From the NCBI GenBank assembly GCA_949825045.1, contig OX463827.1, positions 8,640,501 to 8,704,500 of the forward strand: 64,000 nucleotides of DNA, given 5' to 3'. The stretch comes from Argyresthia goedartella. Lineage: Eukaryota; Arthropoda; Insecta; Lepidoptera; Argyresthiidae. This document shows positions 10,923 to 19,733 of the stretch, in pieces (within the stretch, counting starts at the first letter, position 1; the number at the start of each line of letters is the position of its first letter). Made by a program: the position numbers and the translations under genes. The notes below the pieces were generated by a model. The model was not told the origin of the DNA and did no database searches. It worked only from the letters and a program-made list of their open reading frames with translations.

Positions 10923-11222
10923 AACTTAAATAACCACCAAAATAATGTTTTCCTACCCAAAATGGGTAAATGATCACCAAAAGTTGCAGAAAATATCAGG
11001 GCAAAATACTGCGGTAGTTTAGGTGACCTTTATCCTTCGCGTTAGGTTGAACATGTAAGAACAACAAAAAATACTTAAAACATAAACTTAAGTACACAAA
11101 ACATAAAAGAAGTTTGGTGATCATTTATCCAAACACAATTTAGTGATCGCTTGCTTAATTCTGGGGGTCGTTTTGAATTTATTGGTACTAAAATAGGTGC
11201 GTTTTTGGTGATCTTTTAAATA
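10923..11222 (-). mobile_element. M-B element, copy 2 (inverted)
   Basis: Inverted relative to 9060-9370. The left end has ACCACCAAAATAATGTTTTC and the right end GGTGCGTTTTTGGTGATC. The core lies in between, partly deleted: the GGCTTCGCTTCGCT block is missing and only GACCTTTATCCTTCGCG remains. Confidence 0.8.
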
Positions 11223-11692
11223 TAAGCCTTTTTTATGGGGTTTCAAGTTGCGATAAGCTCTGTTTGCTTGTCTTGACCATTCACTGGCAATTTCGAGTCT
11301 TACACATGAATCCTATTGTCGATACGCAATCACGTCTAATAGTATTGCGTCTATTCTCGTAGTAAGTATTTGGCGCCGCATTCTTGAATGATTGTCACCT
11401 CTTGGCATTTATGCGGCCTTGCAAGGTTCGATCTTTAGTGAGGTGACCGACTTCGGGGCACAAACCGCGCCAAATTTCTTTGTCTGCGCCTCTCTCTTTT
11501 CCACCCCACCTTACCCTATGCGAGAAAAAGAGCTCACAGCCTGCTTAGAGCTAAAGAAGCTTGGCGCTGCCTGTACCAGGTTACAACAGTGCGCAATCGT
11601 AATACTTTGAAATACACAGTAATCTTTATGTGGGATTGTCAATGAAAGGTTGACATGTCACCCTATCCAGCCCTCTTAAGGCGTACATTAAC
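11223..11692. other. Intron 1 sequence, nothing recognised
   Basis: A 72-codon plus-strand frame (11392-11610) has no recognisable domain. Its AGAGCTAAAGAAGCTT stretch recalls the nested MITE at 30573-30769, in reverse, too weakly to call. Confidence 0.35.
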
Positions 11693-12075
11693 AAACCGGT
11701 CAAGTGCGAGTCTAACTCGCGCACGAAGGATCCGTACCACCGTACAATGGTAGGGATGGTGTGGGGTGAATAGTTTGGATTTTACATAGCAAAATGTTGT
11801 TTACAAAGTTATTGATGCGGCTACTTTCATGCTCCATACACGTAATAAGGTGCATTCATAAGTTTGTATGTCGTATAGAAATAATTGTTGTGTGGGAGAC
11901 CCCTTAAACATTTATTTTATTCTGTTTTTAGTATTTGTTGTTACAGCAGCAACAAAAATACGTCATCTCTGAAAATCTATCACGGTTCATGAGATACAGC
12001 CTGGTGACAGACGGACGGACGGACGGACAGAGCGGAGGCTTAGTAATAAGGTCCCGTTTGGCACCCTTCGGGAAA
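11693..12075 (+). repeat. P repeat, copy 2 (diverged)
   Basis: Starts ACCGGTCAAGTGCGAGTC, contains the ACGG run near 12009-12029 and ends in CCCGTTTGGCACCCTTCGGG. The last GGTACGGAACCCT is missing. It differs from copies 1, 3 and 4 at many sites and is therefore older or from a different subfamily. Confidence 0.85.
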
Positions 12076-12329
12076 TTACTGCACATCAAGATTGACGCCA
12101 ATTCTCGTTAAGTGCACGGGGAAACCTTTTTTTTTTACAGTTTTCTGTTTCAGTAACGCACTGTCCGTCTTTGTGGTTTTGAGTCATAAGGGAATTTGGG
12201 TGAAATCAAAAGATTCAAGCACACAGTTTCCACGAAATACATCGCTTCAAAAGGAAGGGTTTGACTGAGAACCAGACACAACATTGGCATGCAATTAAAT
12301 CCTGTCTATACCACCAATTTACCCTGACC

Positions 12330-12364
12330 CACGTGACCCACGTGACCCACGTGACCTATAAAAG
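12330..12364 (+). promoter_or_regulatory. Three phased CACGTG boxes followed by TATAAAAG
   Basis: CACGTG occurs at 12330, 12339 and 12348 (9-bp period, unit CACGTGACC), followed directly by TATAAAAG at 12357-12364. The string has the layout of an E-box cluster plus TATA box. No gene with an obvious start follows before the SINE at 12451, so promoter function is inference only. Confidence 0.35.
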
Positions 12365-12450
12365 CTGCTCAGAACTCTCAGCTAGCCTGGAAGGTATATT
12401 CCCATTTATCATAACACTGTTCCGTCGGTAAAGCTTGTCCTTGAGAAAGG

Positions 12451-12705
12451 ATAATATAATAATAACAATAATACATACCTATACATTGATCTAGCCCCAA
12501 ACTAGGATTCCCTGTGTCTTGGGTACTAGACAACGATACACATACTTATATAGATAAATATTATACTAAGATAGATAAACTACCATGACTAGGGTACAAA
12601 CATCCGTTTTCATCAAACAAATATTTGCCCCCACCGGGACTCGAACCCGGGACCCTTGGCCTCGGAGAAAGGGTCACTGCCGAGGATCAGCCACGTTATT
12701 GGTTC
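12451..12705 (-). mobile_element. SINE family A, copy 2
   Basis: Minus-oriented: the (AAT)n tail is at 12451-12475, the body reads CATTGATCTAGCCCCAAAC, and the head carries CGGGACTCGAACCCGGGA (about 12637). The 5' end of the head is diverged. Confidence 0.85.
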
Positions 12706-13402
12706 ACTAAAAGTATAGCTGTCTTCACGTATGTTGATGTGTGCGGGAACGAAAACGAGACGTAGGTAACAGCGGATTATTGAAATTTGTGCTCTATTTT
12801 GTAGCGACAGTAAACTGAACAGAAGACTGCATAAGTGATAAAATTTAAAAAAAAACATCGAAGTCAACACACTTTTGAGGTGAAGACCTTCTTTAGTCAT
12901 GATTTGGAAATCGAAAAGAAGAGCGGAAGTGGAGAATGAGGGTTGACATAACCAATGACTAAAAGTGGATCCTATTTGTTTGCTCGTGGATCTTGACATG
13001 TATACCCCAAAACTTAGCGCCAAATTGTTTAAAACTTGACCCCCTAAATATTTTTCAACTTCAGTACGGGGGGTTATGGGTTGCTTACTCTAATGACACG
13101 AGCACATTGGTTTCATGCATGGGTATTTTTTGTTGTGCATTACTGTAATTCATTCATTTGTTCATCAATCACCTTTTTGCAATCAGTACATTTTGCGAAA
13201 CCATTCACCTCTCCATCTCCTCTCCCGCCCTCCACTCATCAGTACGGACAGGACGCTATGACGTCATCAGTTGGGGTGCCTTGTTAACTTCTGCTTGTAG
13301 TACCTATGGTCAAGACAAGCAGGCATCGGATTTCGAGTTTTGTGCTGAGTTGTTTGTCATCATACGATTAATAATTGCTCATTAGAATCATCTCATTAGA
13401 GT
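12706..13402. other. Intron 1 sequence, nothing recognised
   Basis: Frames of up to 136 codons here (minus strand, 12613-13023) run into the neighbouring SINE and are not credible genes. Confidence 0.4.
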
Positions 13403-13620
13403 CAGACCTTTGTGGCGCAGCGGTTGTGGCTCTGCCTAACACACGAGAGGTCCCGGGTTCAAACCCCGGCTGGGGGAAAGAAAAAAAACACCTCCAGGTC
13501 TTGGATGTTTATATGTGTGTGACGTCGCTGTTTCTGGTACCTTCGACACGGGGTATCCTAGTGTGGGGCCAGCCAGAAGCAATGTATGTAAATGTTTATA
13601 TTTATAATAAATAATATTAA
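13403..13620 (+). mobile_element. SINE family B, copy 1
   Basis: The head reads CTTTGTGGCGCAGCGGTTG (A-box region) with B-box GGGTTCAAACCCC (about 13457). The body is GTCTTGGATGTTTATATGTG, GACGTCGCTGTTTCTGGTAC and GTGTGGGGCC, ending in a short AT-rich tail. Five further copies are listed. Confidence 0.9.
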
Positions 13621-13856
13621 GTTCTTTATCATACTTTATTTTATTTCTGTAAATAAGTTACACAATATCTATCCACTTCCGTTTTCAATAAGCAAAGAGT
13701 TTCGTTAACTTGAGTGCTTAATTCAATACTTACATACTAAATACTCAAAACTCCTTTTGAATGTTTCGATGTATGGCCTTGAATGTAGTTAAATATTTTA
13801 TTATTCAAACTTAAAAGGGTATACTCGTACAAAAGACTGTCTCTTTACGTTTTCCA

Positions 13857-13921
13857 TGATCAATGCTATGCAACCCTTCGTGCGCGGGTCCCAAGTCCTA
13901 CTCGCACTTCACCAGTTTTAT
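13857..13921 (-). repeat. P repeat fragment
   Basis: The reverse complement reads ACTGGTGAAGTGCGAGTAGG followed by CGCGCACGAAGGGT, which is the 5' end of the P repeat. Only about 60 bases survive. Confidence 0.7.
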
Positions 13922-14188
13922 TAACTTTTATTTTTGCTCTGGAATCAAAAGTCGGGAAAACACCGTCACAAGGCCGTACCATCGAATTACCAATGCCTCA
14001 AAAAAAAGCATATGAAAAAAAAAAACAACCGGGAAAACAAACTAAAATGCTCTGCTATTATAAAAACAAAGTGTTGGCAGCAACTATTTTATTGAATAAA
14101 TATTTTTCTGTAGAATTTTCATTAATTTCCTTTTATGAAGTCCTCGCCTATACTCGTCCTGCAATTGCTGACTTTCCCCACCACACGG

Positions 14189-14521
14189 CAATAATAGTAG
14201 TTTATGTGACTGATACATAATGGAGTGCATTGCCTAATTATGTACAGTTACATACACTAGTTTATCTACACACATATCATTGTGTTCAGGAACCGCATGT
14301 TCGACCGGCATGGTGGCATTGATCATAGCTCTTCTCTTGTTTAGCTTGTTGGGCGTTGGAAATTTGAACGTCATAATATGTCGAAATATTGATACATTAT
14401 GGTCATAGTGTATCAATATTCAGATAAGAAATCAGTTTTTACCAAGAAGTATATCATCATGCTGGTCGTATGGTGCGGTTTTGGACTCAGTAAAGAGGGT
14501 TTTTGAAACGTGTGTAGAGAA
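14189..14521 (-). mobile_element. H element, copy 1 (terminal hairpin shortened)
   Basis: It begins TAGTAGTTTATGTGACTG and runs directly into CCTAATTATGTACAGTTACA, so the central part of the terminal palindrome seen in other copies is deleted. The internal palindrome ATTGATACATTATG-GT-CATAGTGTATCAAT lies at about 14390-14418, with one arm mismatch. It ends near GCAGTAAAGAGGG-like sequence at about 14490-14521. Confidence 0.8.
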
Positions 14522-15409
14522 AGTAATATTAAATACAAATACTATCTTGAATATATAGGTAACGTGGCTGCAAATTCGAGTCTCTTCCACACCGTACGTA
14601 TGGCAAAAGAAGTGACGATACATATAAACATACAACTTGTATGTGACCGCTTTGTGGCTAGTATATGACTTTACTGGGAACACAGCCGTCTGAAAATACA
14701 TGAATGAAAGGATTTGTTAGACACCTTTCGCTGCATCGTTGTCCGGTGTCCGGCTTTCAGCATTAGTTAAGACAGCAAAATTACCACTAGAGTTCGCAAG
14801 GGCAAAGAGGAAACTTAGGCTTTTGGGTGTATCAGGTAAAGCTGGAAGCGGGAATCGCCCAGACCCAGAGAGCTGAAAGTTCAACTAACAGTGGATAGTT
14901 GATGCGTATTGCACTGCTATTGTGATGTACTGAGCGTGAAAGTCAACGGTAATCGCATCAAAGCCCGGAAAATTGGTGACCGGGGTGGACAAAAGGCCTT
15001 TATTGAATTGTTTTCCAGACAAAACCACTCGTTGGCGGTATAGTCTGGTGATATGGTTTATTATTAGGTTATTGTTGACAAGCTCAAGAGCGGTTTGGCC
15101 ATCTGCCTGTATGCACGCATGTTGCATGTACTCGTAGAAACTCGCCATGTTTTTCGGGTTAAAAAATAGACTCAATCTTTAATAATATACTGACGAGCAA
15201 TGAAAAAGTTCCAGTGACAAAGCACCAAATTACTCCTAAACGGGAAAGGCTAGCTTAATGACGCCGTCTGCAAAATTGAACTACATTTAACAGCGCATCA
15301 GAATATTACCAATTAAAAACGTAAATATTGTGTTCATGGTTCTATTTCTATGTCACATATAAAGGTGTTTGTCGGCATTTTGTGGGTGGAACTTTTTCAT
15401 TGCTCGTCG
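14522..15409. other. Intron 1 sequence, nothing recognised
   Basis: No supported feature. A 96-codon minus frame at 14885-15175 has no recognised domain. Confidence 0.4.
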
Positions 15410-15972
15410 GTGTATTAATAAATACATATAGCCCGTTAATTTCCCCACGGGCCTTTACCCGGATGCGGGTTAGATTAAGAAATACTCCACCACGCTGGTC
15501 AGTGCGGGTTGAAGAAATACTCCACCACGCTGGTCAGTGCGGGTTGAAGAAATACTCCACCACGCTGGTCAGTGCGGGTTGAAGAAATACTCCACCACGC
15601 TGGTCAGTAGGGGTTGAAGAAATACTCCACCACGCTGGTCAGTGCGGGTTGAAGAAATACTCCACCACGCTGGTCAGTGCGGGTTGAAGAAATACTCCAC
15701 CACGCTGGTCAGTGCGGGTTGAAGAAATACTCCACCACGCTGGTCAGTGCGGGTTGAATCCGACTGTCAGAAGTCATCAAGCTGCCCTATTAGGGCCTCT
15801 GACACAGCTTTACGACTACTGCCGCCAAGAAGCGATGGTAGCCGGGATCAACAGCTTAACTTGTCATCCAAAACACGACAACGCCCGAATCAAATGCCAC
15901 ATAGAAGGAAGGAATCTACTCGTAGTACCCGTCTCGGCCAGATATTGCTACCCACACTATCTCGGCTATGAC
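15410..15972 (-). mobile_element. SINE family C-related copy with internal minisatellite expansion
   Basis: The left part (ATATAGCCCGTTAATTTCCC ... ACCCGGATGCGGGTTAGATT) matches the tail of SINE C, and the right part (AGCGATGGTAGCCGGGATC, CAGCTTAACTTGTCATCC) matches its middle. Between them a 35-bp segment of the element is repeated in tandem (15476-15755). The far right resembles the variant at 51035-51280 (AATGCCACATAGAAGG, CCCGTCTCGGCCAGAT) rather than the tRNA-like head. Confidence 0.75.
15476..15755. repeat. Minisatellite, eight 35-bp units
   Basis: Eight units begin at 15476, 15511, 15546, 15581, 15616, 15651, 15686 and 15721. Each contains ACTCCACCACGCTGGTCAGT, and copies are almost identical (the unit starting at 15581 has AGTAGG for AGTGCG). 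The unit corresponds to a single-copy segment of SINE C elsewhere (CCACCACGCTGGCTCAGTGC at 51355-51374). No spacers separate the units, so it is not a CRISPR. Confidence 0.97.
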
Positions 15973-15977
15973 ACACT

Positions 15978-16135
15978 AGACATCTGTGGCGCAGTGGTTG
16001 TGGCTCTGCCTACCATGCGAGATGTCCCGGGTTCGATCCCAGGTTGGGGGTAAAGACAAAAAAAAACCCTGGTCTTGGCTGTTTCTGGTACCCACGACAC
16101 AGGGAGAAGGAATATATGTGTCTACCTATATAAGA
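15978..16135 (+). mobile_element. SINE family B, copy 2
   Basis: The head is CATCTGTGGCGCAGTGGTTG with B-box GGGTTCGATCCCAGG (about 16029), followed by a shortened body (GTCTTGGCTGTTTCTGGTAC, CCACGACACAGGG). Confidence 0.85.
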
Positions 16136-16391
16136 AAATGTTTGTTTATCGTTTCTGATGCGCGAAAAACGCTAGGCCACGGACGCTTCATCAATCATTG
16201 CTCAGTCAAATCGGTTCAGTAGTCTCTGGAGTAGAATATAAACCTCCATCCACTCTCGTAAAGGTACTTTAACAAACAAAACAAACGAAGACAGCGTCAC
16301 GCCTTTTTCTATACGGGCCAGCAGACATAGCTGCTTAATTTACCTAGTTATTCACATGATTAAATAACTAATCTCAACTTAACCTCCGCAG
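16136..16391. other. 3' end of intron 1
   Basis: AT-rich sequence ending in the acceptor CTCCGCAG (cut after 16391). A pyrimidine-poor but usable tract precedes it. No repeat is recognised. Confidence 0.5.
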
Positions 16392-16581
16392 ACATACTAC
16401 AACAACCAGCACTGGACTGAAGACAAAGAAGTCTACTGCTCCAGCCACGTGCCCAAGATCGGCCCAGGCCACCTGGACAACTCATCAGTGGGCATCCGGA
16501 GTGCTCTCAACGTGCCGAAGAGCAACAACTACGTGAACGAACAGATCCGAGGACTGGTCAGCAGGAATAGCCATGATGAGT
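16392..16581 (+). CDS. Hil: Hillarin-like protein, coding exon 2 (end of LIM domain and linker)
   Basis: Encodes residues 51-113 plus the first base of codon 114. It follows the acceptor CCGCAG and precedes the donor GAGT|GTGAGT (phase 1). It supplies the last LIM zinc ligands, C66 and H69 (EVYCSSHVPK), completing the domain begun in exon 1. A polar linker follows with the stretch GPGHLDNSSVGIRSALNVPK, which I associate with insect hillarins. Joined to exon 1 (phase 0) and exon 3 (phase 1) the frame is uninterrupted. Codon use is GC-richer than the surrounding intron, as expected for a conserved exon. Confidence 0.85.
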
Positions 16582-17123
16582 GTGAGTATTTCATGTTATA
16601 CCACCATTCCATTATAAGCTTTTATTTTGTTCCACCATGGACGAATAAAACTAGACGACTGACAATGGCATATAAAAAACGTACCCTGCTAGAAAGCTAA
16701 AATCCTGTATTATTTCTAGATATTGCTGTACCACGCAATAAATGCTAGGTGCTTAGGGTGATGGCGTAGTATAATCCATAGTAATATCGACGAAAAATCA
16801 GAGATGGCCTAAGCGTAAGCCTTGTTTCTTTTTAGGAAATTAACGCTTATACCGCCATCTTTCCTAAATTAAGCGCGCCACCACGATACTACCTATACTA
16901 GAAAGAACTTTTGAACTAGTAGCTCTATCTAGCAATGTACATTTAAACTAAAAATCGAATTATGCTTCAAAGTACTGCGGTTGTTTGTCCTCTAGTTTTA
17001 TTCGTCCATGGTTCCACCTGCTCCGGGCTCTGTTCGAAATCTTGCAAGTTAAATCTGACCTAGTATAAGTAGTAGAAGTAGAGGTATCAGGTAGAGGAGT
17101 ACACTCCTCTTAGTTAATTTGGC
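16582..17123. other. 5' part of intron 2, before the BEL/Pao element
   Basis: No feature is recognised apart from the donor at its start. The BEL/Pao insertion begins at TGTTCGATTCC, 17124. Confidence 0.45.
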
Positions 17124-17669
17124 TGTTCGATTCCAAATCGATATTCGATCGATGGTTTCCGAACGGCCTTTTTTAATTTGACGTTAGCTGTCAATCTGGC
17201 AGTTTTGACAACTGACAGACGAAAGCCCTCGCAATGTAAACGCGTTTTGGTTAGGGGTTAAATTAAATCGCAGGGCATCTGGAATGTATTCGGGATTCCC
17301 TCAGGATTGTTAATATAGCTGAGTGTGCCGTTGTCTCTCGAACCAGATAAAGTTCGGATTTTCGTGCCCGATTTGTATTTACCACGTAGAACATAACCTG
17401 TGTTGGAACACTGTGCTCATTGAAGCTGGCCCGCCAGTCATACCTGGTTGGCTGAAGAACCTGTCTACCAAGAAGAGCCTAGGGTGCACCCGGGCTTTGC
17501 AGAGAGACAGGAGGTTGACGGGACCGAAGCACAGACCAGGTTAGATCTACCCCACATAACTTCAGCTCGGTGAAACGCCGACGTTCATCACTTCTTGGCA
17601 CCTGATCGTCACGCTACCTCGTAGCTCATGGGCCCCTACGAGGTCATTAGGTGCTGAGAAGCCTGAACA
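17124..17669 (+). repeat. 5' LTR of the BEL/Pao element
   Basis: It begins TGTTCGATTCCAAATCGATA and ends ...GCCTGAACA, so TG...CA termini fit, with a length of about 546 bp. It is the only copy in the window that retains the last 125 bp in direct orientation. The end is set by the following TGGTAGCAGAGCG primer-binding-like sequence and could be off by a few bases. Confidence 0.85.
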
Positions 17670-17672
17670 TTT

Positions 17673-17690
17673 TGGTAGCAGAGCGTGGCT
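17673..17690 (+). other. Putative primer-binding site
   Basis: TGGTAGCAGAGCGTGGCT lies 3 bases after the LTR. It begins with TGG, as tRNA-complementary primer sites do, and TGGTAGCAGAGC is a wording I know from BEL/Pao elements. The matching tRNA is not determined. Confidence 0.6.
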
Positions 17691-18208
17691 TCCTGAGATT
17701 TGCAGCCGTCAAGGGCTCCAGGAAGGCACGATTTGGGACTATCAATCTGTAGGTATAGGCGGTTAAGTAACTTGGTTGTTCCTGTATCCACATAGATTGG
17801 TAGTATTGTAAGCTATAAGTCTATTGCTGGTAGTAGACAGACAGATATTGAATTGAAATTTGCATTGAATTACCAGTTAGTCAATCTATTAGTGGTCTAG
17901 TAATGCTATTGAATGAATGTTTTGGTTAACATAGGTAGTTACATCTATTGATAGCAGGCTATTACATTGTTTTCAGTTTATAGCAATTTATAACTTGAAC
18001 TAATATTGACTATCTGTGTGTGCTGTAGTGATAAAGGGAGACTAAATTGTTATTTACAGAATTTATATAGATATAAAACTCGGTTCCTATTGTTTAAGGA
18101 AAACAACATTGTTTAAGTTATAGTTTAGGGTTCCCTCGTTTGGGTTATAGACTGGAGGGTCCAATAAAATTGAGTTACTGCAAATTGTGAGTAAGTATCG
18201 TTCCGATC

Positions 18209-19726
18209 ATGTCGTTATCTGAAATCCAGAAGGGTGTTTCTAAGGAACTCAGATGGTTTTCCTCCGCACACGGTCTGATAGACCGTTCAGATAGGCATGA
18301 TGTGGTATTGGAGCGGTCTATGGACGTTAAGGAACGTTACAATAGGGTGCTCGAATTGTCCGCGCAGGCGGAATCAGTTGATGGTTGTGCACCTGACAGG
18401 CTGTCACGGTTGATAGGGGATGTCGACCAATGTATGGAGATGGCAGCTGCTATCACGCAGAAGGCTGCGGACATACGTAGACAGCGCGAGTCCAGCCATG
18501 ATGGTGACACTGAAGCACCTCTGACGCATCAGGGATCGGGGTCCAGGTTACCTGCCATAACTATGCCTATCTTTGACGGCGTGTCCGGTGAATGGATGAG
18601 CTTCATCAATCTGTTCGACAGTTTGGTGCACATGCGATCGGACATTACCAAGTCTGTCAAGATGGCTCAGCTGGTGGCAGCATTGAGGGGTGAGCCTAGG
18701 GAGCTGGTCGCTCATTTGACAGTTACGGAGGGTAACTATGAGACGGCCAGGCAATTGTTGGTCAGACGTTACCACAACAAACGGAGGTTGGCTGATGCCC
18801 AACTGAACCGTTTGTTTAGCATCCCGGTTGTGAACAAGGTCGGGGCCATACAGACGGAGGTTTTGAACCCATTGTTGTCCGTCACCAAGGCTCTAGAGAA
18901 TCTTGGACTTCCGGTTGGTGAATGGTCGTACCTACTGTTGTACATTGTACTTTCCCGCCTACCCGCTGACGTGCAGACTCGTTTCGAACAGTCTCACGGG
19001 AGGTCGGCCGAGGACCTGCCCGCCTTCTCCGACTTGGTCGGATTTTTGGAAGAGGAGGCTCGACGGGCAGAGAATTTGGGCTTGACGGTCACCCATCCTT
19101 CGGAGCCACAGAGAGTTGCCGGGAGCGCTGTGAGTAGGGGCCCTCCAACGAGGAAGGACCGCACCAACCGGCAGTCGTATGGGACTGTGAGTGAATTGAC
19201 CCCACATGGTGAGACCTGCCCATGTTGTAGGCAGATTGGCCATGCTGTGGCCAATTGCAATAAGTTCGGGGAACTTAGGGTTCAGGGACGGCGCCGGATG
19301 GCCAAGCAGCGGAGCTGGTGTTTCCTGTGCCTCGGGCCACACATGGCTAGGGACTGCACGCGCACACAAATGTGCGGATATTGTGGTGGGCCCCACAACA
19401 ATCTGTTGTGCATGAACCGGTCCGGCCAACAGCCACCACAGGGCCGTACCCAGGGTGACACGGCATGGGGCCCTGAGAATTCGTTTGCGACTCGGAGCGC
19501 AACTCAGGGGCCAACGTCCCCACGTGCACAGGGCAGTACTAGGGTGCAGGGCCGCACTCAGGATCATTACATGGGGGGCCCTGAGTTTTCGGTTGCGACT
19601 CAGCATCCGACTCAGCGGGACATTGGGTGTGTTGAGCAGGCCGTAACGGGCGGGTGGCATGGGACACCTTCGAGCTATGCGGCCACGGTTGAATTCACGC
19701 CCACCCACCTTTACGGGGAATCGTAG
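18209..19726 (+). CDS. BEL/Pao gag polyprotein
   Basis: An intact 505-residue frame. The N-terminal 100 residues are polar and probably helical. Residues about 113-270 match the capsid-like DUF1759 region of BEL/Pao gag (LPAITMPIFDGVSGEWMSF and the GEPRELVAHL block). Residues about 335-405 hold three zinc knuckles of C-x2-C-x4-H-x4-C type (CPCCRQIGHAVANC, CFLCLGPHMARDC, CGYCGGPHNNLLC). The tail is Q/G/T-rich with a repeated TQ-type pattern. Gag packages the element RNA into virus-like particles. The frame ends in TAG at 19724, and pol continues in the +1 frame across an overlap, so a frameshift or a separate initiation (ATG 19734) is needed. Confidence 0.93.
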   Translation: MSLSEIQKGVSKELRWFSSAHGLIDRSDRHDVVLERSMDVKERYNRVLELSAQAESVDGCAPDRLSRLIGDVDQCMEMAAAITQKAADIRRQRESSHDGDTEAPLTHQGSGSRLPAITMPIFDGVSGEWMSFINLFDSLVHMRSDITKSVKMAQLVAALRGEPRELVAHLTVTEGNYETARQLLVRRYHNKRRLADAQLNRLFSIPVVNKVGAIQTEVLNPLLSVTKALENLGLPVGEWSYLLLYIVLSRLPADVQTRFEQSHGRSAEDLPAFSDLVGFLEEEARRAENLGLTVTHPSEPQRVAGSAVSRGPPTRKDRTNRQSYGTVSELTPHGETCPCCRQIGHAVANCNKFGELRVQGRRRMAKQRSWCFLCLGPHMARDCTRTQMCGYCGGPHNNLLCMNRSGQQPPQGRTQGDTAWGPENSFATRSATQGPTSPRAQGSTRVQGRTQDHYMGGPEFSVATQHPTQRDIGCVEQAVTGGWHGTPSSYAATVEFTPTHLYGES

Positions 19727-19733
19727 GGTGGCA

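Noticed and set aside
15476..15755. CRISPR-like repeat array
   Set aside because: The 35-bp units are contiguous without spacers, in a eukaryotic SINE.
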